In this document: positions 5,610 to 14,325 of the stretch, piece by piece
Position numbering within the stretch: the first letter of the stretch is position 1
Layout: every line of letters begins with the position of its first letter
Assembly: GCA_958295765.1 (NCBI GenBank)
Contig: CATQHB010000001.1
Location: 248,001 to 312,000 of the forward strand
DNA: 64,000 bases
Source of the DNA: an uncultured Dehalococcoidia bacterium
GTDB taxonomy: Bacteria; Chloroflexota; Dehalococcoidia; Lucifugimonadales; UBA3495
Reading direction: 5' to 3'
Made by a program: the position numbers and the translations under genes
Notes under the pieces: generated by a model
What the model saw: the letters and a program-made list of their open reading frames with translations, nothing else
Database searches by the model: none
What the model was told of the DNA's origin: nothing

Positions 5610-7562
5610 GTGAACGATCTGAACGTCAGCAGCTTTATATGGGGTATCGCCGATGACGTGCTGCGCGACGTTTATGTTCGGGGCAAATACCGGGATGTAA
5701 TTCTGCCGATGACGGTCATCCGCCGCCTGGACGCGGTGCTGGAACCCACCAAAGAGGCCGTGCTCCGCAGGAAAGCGCAGTTGGATGTCCTCGGCGTGGT
5801 GAATCAGGACGCCGCCCTGCGCCGGGAATCCAAGGAGGCTTTCTATAACACTTCCCCCTTCCGGCTGCGCGACCTGGCGTCCCGCTCCCGGCAACAGCAA
5901 TTGCGGGCGGACTTTGAGACTTACCTCGACGGTTTCTCCCCCAACGTCCTGGAGGTTCTGGAGAAATTCCGGTTCCGCAACCAGATACAAACCCTGGTGG
6001 AACAGGACGCCCTGGGCTTTCTGCTGGAGAAGTTCCTGGACAGTTCGGTCAACCTCAGCCCCTACCCCGTCCTGAACACCGACGAATCGGTAAAGCTGGA
6101 GGGGCTGGACAATCACGGCATGGGGACGGTCTTTGAGGAACTCATCCGGCGGTTCAACGAAGAGAACAACGAAGAGGCCGGGGAGCATTTCACCCCGCGG
6201 GACGTGGTGCAGCTAATGGCCCGGCTCATCTTTCTGCCGGTCGCCGATGCCGTCCGCCCCGGCACCTACCTGGTCTATGACGGCGCCTGCGGCACCGGCG
6301 GGATGCTCTCCGTTGCCGAAGAAACCCTGACCCAACTGGCCGGCGACCAGGGCAAGGCAGTCTCCGTGCATCTGTACGGGCAGGAGGTGAACCCGGAAAC
6401 CTACGCCATCAGCAAGGCCGACCTGATTCTGAAAGGCGAGGGCGTCGAAGCCGACAATATGCAATACGGCTCTACCCTGTCCAACGACGCCTTTCCGGCC
6501 CTGGAGTTTGACTTTATGCTCTCCAACCCGCCCTACGGCAAGAGTTGGAAGGCAGACCAGGAACGGCTGGGCGGCAAGAAGGGCGTCAAGGACTCCCGCT
6601 TTGTCACCGAGCACTGCGGCGACCCGGATTACTCCCTCATTACCCGCTCCAGCGACGGGCAGCTGATGTTCCTGGCGAATCTGCTGAGCAAGATGAAGCG
6701 GGACACGCCCCTGGGCAGCCGCATTGCCGAGGTTCACAACGGCAGTTCCCTGTTCACCGGCGACGCCGGCCAGGGCGAGAGCAACATCCGCCGCTGGATT
6801 ATTGAAAACGACTGGCTGGAAGCCATTGTCGCCCTGCCCCTCAATATGTTCTACAACACCGGCATCGCCACCTACATCTGGGCGCTCAGCAACCGCAAGC
6901 CGGCCCACCGCCGGGGCCAGGTTCAACTCATCGACGCCACCCAGTGGTACACGCCGCTGCGCCGGAACCTGGGCAACAAGAACTGCGAACTTTCCGAGGC
7001 CGACATCCACCGCATCGCCAACGCCTTCCTGTCCTTCGAGGAAACCGGGCAGTCCAAGATATTCCCCAACAAAGCCTTCGGCTACTGGAAAGTCCCGGTC
7101 GAGCGTCCGCTGCGGGTCGAGGGCGCCGAACCGGAACGGGCCTATACCGCCAAGGAAATCCGGGAACTCAAGAGCCAGGCCGCCCGGTCGGAATCCGCCG
7201 CGCCGGTGATTAAGAAAATCCACCGGAAAGGCGTGGCCCCGGCCCCGCTGCACGGCTTGTTCCAGGCCACCATCGGCGGCCGGCCGGCCGTCGTTGAGTA
7301 CGAGCCGGACCCGGACTTGCGGGACACCGAACAGGTGCCGTTGCTGCACAAAGGCGGCATTGACGGCTTTCTGCGCCGCGAGGCGCTGCCCTACGCCCCG
7401 GATGCCTGGTACGTCCCGGACAGCGTTAAAGTTGGCTACGAAATCAGCTTTACCCGCCACTTCTACCAACCCCAGCCCCTGCGCCCGCTGGAGGAGATAC
7501 GGTCTGATATAATAGCCTTGGAACGGGAGACGGAGGGGTTGTTGGGGGAGATAGTGTACTAA
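5610..7562 (+). CDS. hsdM: Type I restriction-modification system, DNA methyltransferase subunit
   Basis: 650 residues, the usual size for HsdM. GTG 5610 is chosen because GGAGG lies six bases upstream; a TTG one codon earlier is too close. After an N-terminal helical domain (residues 1-160) comes FTPRDVVQLMA, then the SAM-binding motif YDGACGTGGM (about 222-231) and the catalytic NPPY motif in SNPPYGKSW (about 305-313), which marks N6-adenine methylation. With HsdS it methylates host sites; with HsdR it forms the restriction complex. It opens an operon with an ATPase gene 35 nt downstream, hsdS, a DUF433/DUF5615 pair and hsdR. Confidence 0.95.
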   Translation: MNDLNVSSFIWGIADDVLRDVYVRGKYRDVILPMTVIRRLDAVLEPTKEAVLRRKAQLDVLGVVNQDAALRRESKEAFYNTSPFRLRDLASRSRQQQLRADFETYLDGFSPNVLEVLEKFRFRNQIQTLVEQDALGFLLEKFLDSSVNLSPYPVLNTDESVKLEGLDNHGMGTVFEELIRRFNEENNEEAGEHFTPRDVVQLMARLIFLPVADAVRPGTYLVYDGACGTGGMLSVAEETLTQLAGDQGKAVSVHLYGQEVNPETYAISKADLILKGEGVEADNMQYGSTLSNDAFPALEFDFMLSNPPYGKSWKADQERLGGKKGVKDSRFVTEHCGDPDYSLITRSSDGQLMFLANLLSKMKRDTPLGSRIAEVHNGSSLFTGDAGQGESNIRRWIIENDWLEAIVALPLNMFYNTGIATYIWALSNRKPAHRRGQVQLIDATQWYTPLRRNLGNKNCELSEADIHRIANAFLSFEETGQSKIFPNKAFGYWKVPVERPLRVEGAEPERAYTAKEIRELKSQAARSESAAPVIKKIHRKGVAPAPLHGLFQATIGGRPAVVEYEPDPDLRDTEQVPLLHKGGIDGFLRREALPYAPDAWYVPDSVKVGYEISFTRHFYQPQPLRPLEEIRSDIIALERETEGLLGEIVY

Positions 7563-7597
7563 CTGCGGGGAACAACCGGAAATCAGGAGAGTAATTC

Positions 7598-9148
7598 ATG
7601 CTGGATCGGCGCTTCAGTGCCCTCTGGGGACAGTTGCAGGGCAAGAAACCCCACTTGCCGAACTTTCTGGCCGAGATACGCCTGGACGGAATTCGCGGCA
7701 TCCATGACCTGCGGGTATTGTTCGATTATCCGGTAAGCGTCATTGCCGGCGGCAATGCCAGCGGCAAATCGACCGTGCTCTTTGCCGCCGCGTGCGCTTA
7801 CAAGGTGCCCGGAGCGGGGGTTAAGGATTTCGTGCCCTCCACGCTCTTTCCTTACTACCGCCCCAAGCTCAAGGGACGCGAGGATGATCGCAACGAAATC
7901 ATTATCGAGTTCGACTATGCGACGCCAAGCGGACGGCGTTCCATGCGTTGGCGGCGTTCCAAGGGCTGGAATCGCAGCTTTCTGGGACGCAAGAACGCTA
8001 CTCAGCCGGAGCGGCAGATTTATCTCAGGACGCTGAGCAATCTCAGTAATCCCTCAGAAGTGCGGGGCGTTCTCAGTATGTCTCGTCTAAAGGGCGAGCC
8101 AGAAGAGACTCCCTTAACCGCCTCGCAAATTGAATTCGCCCAGCGGATGCTTCCTTTCCGGTATTCGGAGGTTGTTGACCTGTCCAGTGGCAGCAAGAAC
8201 CTGCTCTTTGCCTCCCAGCAAGATGGCGCGGCCTACTCTGAGTTGCACATGGCCGCCGGCGAGCGGGCCATCCTGCGGCTGTCGCAAGAAATTGCTCAAC
8301 TCAATGGCGCGCTGGTGCTGATTGACGAAGTGGAAGCCGGACTGCACCCCTGGGTGCAGCAACTGCTGATGTTGCAGTTGCAGCAGCTTGCCCTGCGCAA
8401 TGACCTGCAAGTCATCGTAACTACTCATAGCCCGGTGGTCCTGGACTCGGTGCCCGCCCATGGGCGCATCTTTCTTGACCGCGACGAAACCGGCCTGGTC
8501 ACAGTGCGTCCACCCTATCGGGACGTAGTTCAAAATGCCCTCTACGGACGCTCCAGCGAGGCGCTGAACCTGCTTTGTGAGGACGAGACGGCTGAAGGCA
8601 TATTGAATGGCGTTGTTGATTGCCTGGCAACCAGGCAGGGATTCAACCGGGAGTCGGTTAAAATAGGACCAGACACCGGCGCCAGTGAGTTCCCGTTGCA
8701 CGCTGCGGCTTTCCGAAAATTCGGCCAGATTCAGAACTTCGTTTTCGTTCTTGACGGCGACAAGCGCAACAGCGACATTGAACAAAAAATTCAAGATAGA
8801 GCGAGGAGCAATGTTCCGGTGGTTTTTCTCCCGGGCCAGGAAGCGCCGGAAGCTTGGATTTGGGATTTGTTGCGGAAAAACCCCAATACCCTGGCGGCGG
8901 AACTGGGCAGCGATCCCGGGCATCTCACCGAGCAAATCAGGCAGTTGGACTCAATCTATGACTCGGCGTCGGATCATCTTTCCAGCATCGTCAAGGCCAA
9001 GCTGCGCAACCTGGCCGAATCCCTTGAGTGGAACGCTGCCGACATCTGCCGATTGGTCGCCAGATCTGAGGCTAACCGGAGAGATAGCGACATTCAGCCT
9101 CTGGTAGAAGTACTGCAAGACGCTTTGCTACGCTGGCGCTCGGAGTAA
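7598..9148 (+). CDS. OLD-like AAA ATPase with TOPRIM-type C-terminal region, inside the hsd operon
   Basis: 516 residues; ATG 7598 follows AGGAGAG. The N-terminal ATPase has Walker A GGNASGKST (about 51-59), an SMC/ABC-type signature DLSSGSKN (about 194), Walker B ALVLIDEVEAGLHP (about 238-251) and TTHSPVVLDSVP (about 275), as in AAA_15/AAA_21 and OLD-family proteins. After it come a glutamate-containing LLCEDETAEGIL (about 323) and VFVLDGDKR (about 383), which fit the E and DxD positions of a TOPRIM nuclease, though the match is short and needs a profile search. The C-terminal 100 residues are helical. The gene lies between hsdM and hsdS, two bases before hsdS, so it is co-translated with them. 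It probably has an accessory antiviral nuclease role, comparable to the AAA proteins (rlo genes) found inside type I loci of other bacteria. Confidence 0.8.
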   Translation: MLDRRFSALWGQLQGKKPHLPNFLAEIRLDGIRGIHDLRVLFDYPVSVIAGGNASGKSTVLFAAACAYKVPGAGVKDFVPSTLFPYYRPKLKGREDDRNEIIIEFDYATPSGRRSMRWRRSKGWNRSFLGRKNATQPERQIYLRTLSNLSNPSEVRGVLSMSRLKGEPEETPLTASQIEFAQRMLPFRYSEVVDLSSGSKNLLFASQQDGAAYSELHMAAGERAILRLSQEIAQLNGALVLIDEVEAGLHPWVQQLLMLQLQQLALRNDLQVIVTTHSPVVLDSVPAHGRIFLDRDETGLVTVRPPYRDVVQNALYGRSSEALNLLCEDETAEGILNGVVDCLATRQGFNRESVKIGPDTGASEFPLHAAAFRKFGQIQNFVFVLDGDKRNSDIEQKIQDRARSNVPVVFLPGQEAPEAWIWDLLRKNPNTLAAELGSDPGHLTEQIRQLDSIYDSASDHLSSIVKAKLRNLAESLEWNAADICRLVARSEANRRDSDIQPLVEVLQDALLRWRSE

Positions 9149-9150
9149 GT

Positions 9151-10593
9151 ATGCCCACCCTCCACCCCTACCCCGCCTACCAGCCCTCCGGCGTCCCCTG
9201 GCTCGGTGATGTGCCAGCCCATTGGGGCATTGAGCGCGCCAAGTGGCTGTTCCAGAAGATGGATAGACCCGTTCGAGAGATGGATGAGGTCATTACCTGC
9301 TTTCGCGATGGCACGGTGACGCTGCGGAAGAATCGCCGAGAACTGGGGTTTACTGAGTCATTGAAGGAAATCGGCTATCAAGGTATTCGTCACGGCGACC
9401 TCGTGATACACGCTATGGATGCTTTTGCGGGAGCGATTGGGGTTTCCGATTCCGACGGTAAAGGGACACCCGTTTACTCCGTCTGCAAGCCTGGCCCACG
9501 GTCCAACGCCTACTACTACGCCTATACCCTTCGCGAAATGTCCCGCAATCTGTGGATACAAGCCCTTGCAAAAGGTATCAGGGAACGGTCATCGGATTTC
9601 AGATATACAGATTTCGGTTCCCAGTTCGTCCCCCTCCCGCCCATGGCCGAGCAGGCCGCCATTGTTCGTTACCTGGACTATGCCGACCGGCGCATCCGCC
9701 GCTACCTGGCCGCCAAGCAGAAGCTCATCGCGTTGTTGGAGGAGGAGAAGCAGGCCGTCATCAATCAGGCCGTTACCCGCGGCCTTGACCCCCACGTCCG
9801 CCTCAAGCCCTCCGGCGTCCCGGGGCTGGGCGACGTGCCAGCGCATTGGGAAGCGCCGACAGTCAGCAAATGCTATCAGATTCAACTCGGCAAGATGCTC
9901 CAAAATGGCCCAGCTAGTTCAAGAGATGTTGAAGTCTCATATCTGAAAGCCCAGCATATCCAGTGGTTCAGTGTCAACACAACGGATGCACCAAAGATGT
10001 GGGCAAGTCCTGAGGAACTGGAAACTTACGGGATTCGCGTCGGCGACCTCTTGGTGTGCGAAGGGGGTGAAGGGGGCAGAAGTGCGCTAGTCAGACAATT
10101 GGAGTCTGGATATATTATTCAGAACGCCTTGCATCGTGTTCGAGCAGGAAAAAGGAGCCGTAACGATTATCTGGAATACGTTATGAAAGCTATTGCCGCA
10201 ACCGGTTGGTTTGATGCCGTCAACAGCAAGGCCACTATCGCCCATTTCACGAAAGAGAAGTTTTCCGCAACTAAAATCCCTCTCCCGCCCCTATCCGAGC
10301 AGGCCGCCATCGTTGAATACCTGGACCAGGCCACCGCCGCCACTGACGCCGCCATTGCCCGCGCCCGCCGCCAAATCGAGTTACTCCAGGAGTACCGCAC
10401 CCGGCTGATTGCCGACGTAGTTACCGGCCAGCGGGACGTGCGGGCGGCGGCGGCCCGGCTGCCGGAGGCTGGCGGCCCGGAGGATTGCGGCGATGCGGAG
10501 GCGATAGACAAGCCGGGCCGCATCAGGGACAATATAGACAATGACCCTGAGGCCGCCGGGCCGCCGGCCCGGGAAAACGAGGTGATTGTATGA
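9151..10593 (+). CDS. hsdS: Type I restriction-modification system, specificity subunit
   Basis: 480 residues with the internal two-fold layout of HsdS. Two target-recognition domains each open with a PSGVPxLGDVPAHW segment (about residues 11-24 and 220-235), and each is followed by a conserved helical spacer marked by LPPMAEQAAIVRYLD and LPPLSEQAAIVEYLD. The two recognition domains differ in sequence, so the enzyme should read a bipartite asymmetric site. The C-terminal 50 residues are low-complexity (Ala/Gly/Asp) and go beyond the second spacer helix. The start codon follows the ATPase stop by two bases. The end overlaps the DUF433 gene by four bases (ATGA), so translation is coupled. Confidence 0.95.
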   Translation: MPTLHPYPAYQPSGVPWLGDVPAHWGIERAKWLFQKMDRPVREMDEVITCFRDGTVTLRKNRRELGFTESLKEIGYQGIRHGDLVIHAMDAFAGAIGVSDSDGKGTPVYSVCKPGPRSNAYYYAYTLREMSRNLWIQALAKGIRERSSDFRYTDFGSQFVPLPPMAEQAAIVRYLDYADRRIRRYLAAKQKLIALLEEEKQAVINQAVTRGLDPHVRLKPSGVPGLGDVPAHWEAPTVSKCYQIQLGKMLQNGPASSRDVEVSYLKAQHIQWFSVNTTDAPKMWASPEELETYGIRVGDLLVCEGGEGGRSALVRQLESGYIIQNALHRVRAGKRSRNDYLEYVMKAIAATGWFDAVNSKATIAHFTKEKFSATKIPLPPLSEQAAIVEYLDQATAATDAAIARARRQIELLQEYRTRLIADVVTGQRDVRAAAARLPEAGGPEDCGDAEAIDKPGRIRDNIDNDPEAAGPPARENEVIV

Positions 10594-10829
10594 TTGACTG
10601 GGCGCAGTGTCCGGCGGTGGAAAGCATACCGGGCAAGCACGGGGGGGAATGGCTGTTCACCAAGACCCGGGTGCCGGTCTCAGCCCTGTTCGGGAACTTG
10701 GCGGAAGGGGCCACTATCGAGGAGTTTCTGGACTGGTTCGACGGGGTAGAGGAATGGCAGGTCAAGGCGGTATTGGAGCACGTGGTCGAGAACCTGGACG
10801 CTAAAGTAAAGTATGCGAATCCTGTTTGA
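10590..10829 (+). CDS. DUF433 antitoxin-like protein
   Basis: 79 residues. The features RVPVSALFGNLAEGATIEEF and a C-terminal amphipathic helix (EWQVKAVLEHVVENL) are those of DUF433, a winged-helix family often paired with DUF5615 or PIN-like toxins (VapB45 type). Its ATG overlaps the hsdS stop and its end overlaps the next gene by 17 bases, as in toxin-antitoxin pairs. It probably binds DNA and neutralises the downstream product. Confidence 0.85.
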   Translation: MIDWAQCPAVESIPGKHGGEWLFTKTRVPVSALFGNLAEGATIEEFLDWFDGVEEWQVKAVLEHVVENLDAKVKYANPV

Positions 10830-11130
10830 CCACAACCTCCCCAGGCCCTTGCGACATTCCTTGACCGATCACATTGTGGATACCACCAGGGAGCGGGGCT
10901 GGGCTGAACTCAGAAATGGCAACCTGCTGGACAACGCAGAAAGAGAAGGCTACGAACTTCTGATTACCGCCGACCAGAGTATGCGGTATCAGCAGAACCT
11001 TGTCCGCCGGCAAATAGCCGTCATAGTCCTGCTCTCCAACCGGTGGCCCAGGGTTCAATTGAGGATAGCAGAAATCCGCAACGCCCTGGAAGGAATAGAT
11101 CCGGGAGAAGTGAGAGAAGTTCCTGCTTGA
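10813..11130 (+). CDS. DUF5615 PIN-like toxin candidate
   Basis: 105 residues beginning MRILFDHNLPRPLR, the typical DUF5615 opening with the first acidic residue (D6) and the NLP motif, followed by a middle Asp region LLITADQSM and a hydrophobic strand IAVIVLLSNRW. DUF5615 proteins are PIN-domain-like and are predicted RNases paired with DUF433. The acidic positions expected for metal binding are present, so it may be active. Its location within an hsd operon suggests it stabilises the locus or adds an abortive response. Confidence 0.85.
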   Translation: MRILFDHNLPRPLRHSLTDHIVDTTRERGWAELRNGNLLDNAEREGYELLITADQSMRYQQNLVRRQIAVIVLLSNRWPRVQLRIAEIRNALEGIDPGEVREVPA

Positions 11131-11176
11131 TAGTCCTGTTTTATAGTCCCGATTTAATAACGGCGGGGGGTTGGCG

Positions 11177-14100
11177 TTGACCACCGATACCAGTGAAAAG
11201 GGTCTGGAAAGCCTCATCTGCGCGGCGCTGACCGGCATTGCGCGTACTCCGACGCCGGAGGGCGGGATTCAGCAGCGTCCGGCGGACTACGGGGCCGGCT
11301 GGCGGCCCGGCGACCCGGCGGACTATGACCGGGAGTATTGCCTGGACCTGGCCCAGCTAGCCGCCTTTCTGCGGGAAACCCAGCCGGAGGCCGCCGCCCG
11401 GCTGGACCTGGAGCAGGACAGCCCGACCCGGCGCAAGTTCCTGGCCCGGCTGCAAGGGGAAATCAGCAAGCGGGGCGTCGTTGACGTGCTGCGCCGGGGC
11501 ATCAAGCACGGCCCCCACTCTTTAGACCTGTTCTACGGCACGCCGTCGCCGGGGAACGTCCAGGCCCAGGCGCTTTACCCGCAGAACCGTTTCAGCGTTA
11601 CCCGCCAACTCCGGTACAGCTTGAACAACACCCAATTGGCCCTGGATTTGGCCCTGTTCATCAACGGCCTGCCGATTGCCACCTTTGAGCTGAAAAACAG
11701 CCTGACCAAGCAGACGGTTGAGGATGCGGTGGAGCAGTATAAGCGCGACCGCGACCCCCGGGAGCGGCTGTTCGAGTTTGGCCGCTGCCTGGCCCATTTT
11801 GCCGTTGATGACCACGAAGTGCGGTTCTGCACCCACCTCAAGGGCAAGGATTCCTGGTTTCTGCCCTTCAACCGGGGCTGGGATGACGGGCGGGGCAACC
11901 CGCCCAACCCGGATGGCCTCAAGACCGACTATCTCTGGAAAGAGGCACTGACCAGGGACAGCCTGACCAACATCATCGAAAGCTACGCCCAGATTGTGGA
12001 AACGAAGGAGGCCAAGACCGGACGCAAGCGGCGGACGCAGATTTGGCCGCGCTACCACCAGCTTGACGTGGTACGCAAGTTGCTGGCCGACGTTTCCGCT
12101 AAAGGCGTGGGCGGTAGATACCTGATTCAGCACTCGGCCGGCAGCGGCAAGTCCAACTCCATCGCCTGGCTGGCCCACCAACTCACCAGCCTGGCGCAGG
12201 ACGGCCGAGAACTCTTTGATTCCATCATCGTCGTAACTGACCGGAAAGTCCTGGACCAGCAGATTCGGGATACAATCCGGCAGTTTGCGCAGGTGGGTTC
12301 CATCGTGGGCCATGCCACGACTTCCAAGCACCTCGGAACCTTGCTACAGGAAGGCAAGCAGATTGTCATTACCACCGTGCAGAAGTTCCCGTTTATCCTG
12401 GACGCTATCGGCGATGAGCACCGGGGGCGGCGGTTTGCCATCATCATCGACGAGGCCCACTCCGGCCAGGGGGGACGGAACGGGGGAGCTATATCCAAAG
12501 TCCTGGGCGAGATTGAGACCGCCGAGGATAAAATCAACCGGCTGATGGAGTCCCGGAAGCTCCTGACCAACGCCAGCTATTTCGCCTTCACCGCCACCCC
12601 CAAGAACAAGACCCTGGAAATTTTCGGCGCGCCGCAGCCGGCGGGCGGGAATACCCGGCACGTCCCCTTCCATTCCTACACGATGAAGCAGGCCATCCAG
12701 GAAGGGTTTATCATCGACGTGCTGGAACACTACACCCCGGTGGACAGCTATTACCGGCTGATTAAGACGGTGGAAAGCGACCCTGAGTTTGACACCAAGC
12801 GGGCCGGCAAGAAGCTGCGCCGCTACGTGGAGAACCACGACCACGCCATCCGCCTCAAGGCCGAAATTATGGTGGATCACTACCATGAGCAGGTGGCCGG
12901 GCTGCGCAAGGTGGGCGGGCAGGGGCGGGCAATGGTGGTTACCGGCAGCATTGCGCGGGCCATCAGTTATTACTACGCCATCCGGGCCTACCTGGCCGAG
13001 TGCAAAAGTCCCTATCAGGCCATCGTAGCCTTTTCCGGCGAGCATGAGTACGCCGGCGCCAAGGTTACCGAGGCGTCCCTCAACGGCTTTTCACCGAACC
13101 TGATTGCCGACCGGATTCAGGAAGAGCCGTACCGGTTCCTGGTCTGCGCCGACAAGTTCCAGACCGGCTACGATGAGCCGTTGCTGCACACGATGTACGT
13201 GGACAAGCCGCTGTCGGACGTGAAGGCGGTGCAAACTCTGTCGCGCCTCAACCGGGCCCATCCCAAGAAGCATGACGCCTTCGTCCTGGACTTCAGCAAC
13301 GCCGCCGACACGATCCAGGCGGCTTTTGCCGATTACTACCGGACGACGATTCTGGCGGAGGAGACGGACCCGGACAAGCTGCATGACCTCAAGGCCACCC
13401 TGGACGCCTACCAGGTCTATGCCCCGGCGCAGCTTGATGAGTTGGTTGAGCGCTATCTGGACGGGGCAGACCGGGACCAACTAGACCCCATTCTGGATAA
13501 CTGTGTCGCCGCCTACCGGGAGCAGTTGGACGAGGCTGGGCAGGTCGATTTCAAGGGCGCGGCCAAGTCCTTTCTCCGCACCTACTCCTTCCTGGCCTCC
13601 ATTGTCCCGTACACCAACGCCGAGTGGGAGAAACTCTCCATTTTCCTGACCTTCCTGGTGCCCAAGCTGCCCGCCCCCATTGAGGATGACCTGTCCAAGG
13701 GGATTCTGGAAGCGATTGATATGGACAGCTACCGGTTGGAAAAGCAGGCGGTGCAGGACATTCAACTTCCCGACGCGGACGCGGAGATAGACCCGGTTCC
13801 GATGCCCGGCGGCGGGCAGAAGTCCGAGGCGGAACTGGACCGGCTTTCCATCATCCTGCGGGACTTCAATGACCGGTTCGGCAACATCGAGTGGCAGGAC
13901 GTGGACAAGATTGAAAAGGTCATCTCCGAGGAACTGCCGGCCAAAGTTGCCGGGGACGTGGCCTACCGGAACGCCATGGCTAACTCAGACCGGCAGAACG
14001 CCCGGGTCGAACACGACCGCGCCCTGGAACAGGCGGTAGCCGACCTGATGGCCGACCCCGCCGAACTGTTCAAGCAGTATAGCGATAATGAGTCCTTTAA

Positions 14101-14194
14101 GAAGTGGCTATCAGAGATGATTTTCGCAATGACTTACGTCGGGGCCGCCACCGCTGCCACCACCGCCGCCGCGCCGGTAAACAGCGCCGGCTGA
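11177..14194 (+). CDS. hsdR: Type I restriction-modification system, endonuclease/translocase subunit
   Basis: About 1005 residues. TTG 11177 is preferred because the G-rich site at 11165-11170 is then seven bases upstream; a TTG at 11171 directly abuts it. The N-terminal nuclease domain (PD-(D/E)xK type) shows DLALFINGLPIATFELKN (about 155-172). The superfamily-2 helicase motor has Walker A HSAGSGKS (about 318), the DEAH box IIIDEAHSGQGG (about 424), TATPKN and motif VI QTLSRLNRAH (about 690). The C-terminal helical part is of the EcoR124-like type. It cuts unmodified DNA after ATP-driven translocation. It is the last gene of the operon, with a 46-nt gap after the DUF5615 gene. It ends in an Ala/Thr-rich tail. 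Confidence 0.95.
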   Translation: MTTDTSEKGLESLICAALTGIARTPTPEGGIQQRPADYGAGWRPGDPADYDREYCLDLAQLAAFLRETQPEAAARLDLEQDSPTRRKFLARLQGEISKRGVVDVLRRGIKHGPHSLDLFYGTPSPGNVQAQALYPQNRFSVTRQLRYSLNNTQLALDLALFINGLPIATFELKNSLTKQTVEDAVEQYKRDRDPRERLFEFGRCLAHFAVDDHEVRFCTHLKGKDSWFLPFNRGWDDGRGNPPNPDGLKTDYLWKEALTRDSLTNIIESYAQIVETKEAKTGRKRRTQIWPRYHQLDVVRKLLADVSAKGVGGRYLIQHSAGSGKSNSIAWLAHQLTSLAQDGRELFDSIIVVTDRKVLDQQIRDTIRQFAQVGSIVGHATTSKHLGTLLQEGKQIVITTVQKFPFILDAIGDEHRGRRFAIIIDEAHSGQGGRNGGAISKVLGEIETAEDKINRLMESRKLLTNASYFAFTATPKNKTLEIFGAPQPAGGNTRHVPFHSYTMKQAIQEGFIIDVLEHYTPVDSYYRLIKTVESDPEFDTKRAGKKLRRYVENHDHAIRLKAEIMVDHYHEQVAGLRKVGGQGRAMVVTGSIARAISYYYAIRAYLAECKSPYQAIVAFSGEHEYAGAKVTEASLNGFSPNLIADRIQEEPYRFLVCADKFQTGYDEPLLHTMYVDKPLSDVKAVQTLSRLNRAHPKKHDAFVLDFSNAADTIQAAFADYYRTTILAEETDPDKLHDLKATLDAYQVYAPAQLDELVERYLDGADRDQLDPILDNCVAAYREQLDEAGQVDFKGAAKSFLRTYSFLASIVPYTNAEWEKLSIFLTFLVPKLPAPIEDDLSKGILEAIDMDSYRLEKQAVQDIQLPDADAEIDPVPMPGGGQKSEAELDRLSIILRDFNDRFGNIEWQDVDKIEKVISEELPAKVAGDVAYRNAMANSDRQNARVEHDRALEQAVADLMADPAELFKQYSDNESFKKWLSEMIFAMTYVGAATAATTAAAPVNSAG

Positions 14195-14251
14195 CCACTA
14201 CCGCCCACCCCTCCCTCAACCCCCAGCCAACTCTCAAATAACAACAAAAAA

Positions 14252-14280
14252 GGCCCCACCTACCATCGGCAGGTGGGGCC
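14252..14280 (-). terminator. Rho-independent terminator of the 1332-residue surface-protein gene
   Basis: A perfect 10-bp stem GGCCCCACCT / AGGTGGGGCC with a 9-nt loop. On the minus strand it is followed by a run of six T (TTTTTTGTTGTTAT). It lies 45 nt beyond the stop of the minus-strand gene and also separates it from the converging hsdR gene. Confidence 0.85.
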
Positions 14281-14325
14281 GTTAAACGCCTAACCCCCAT
14301 TCCGGGGAGAGACCAGGAATACCCG

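Noticed and set aside
6213-7469. Minus-strand frame of 418 residues opposite hsdM
   Set aside because: It is entirely antisense to the conserved methylase domain.
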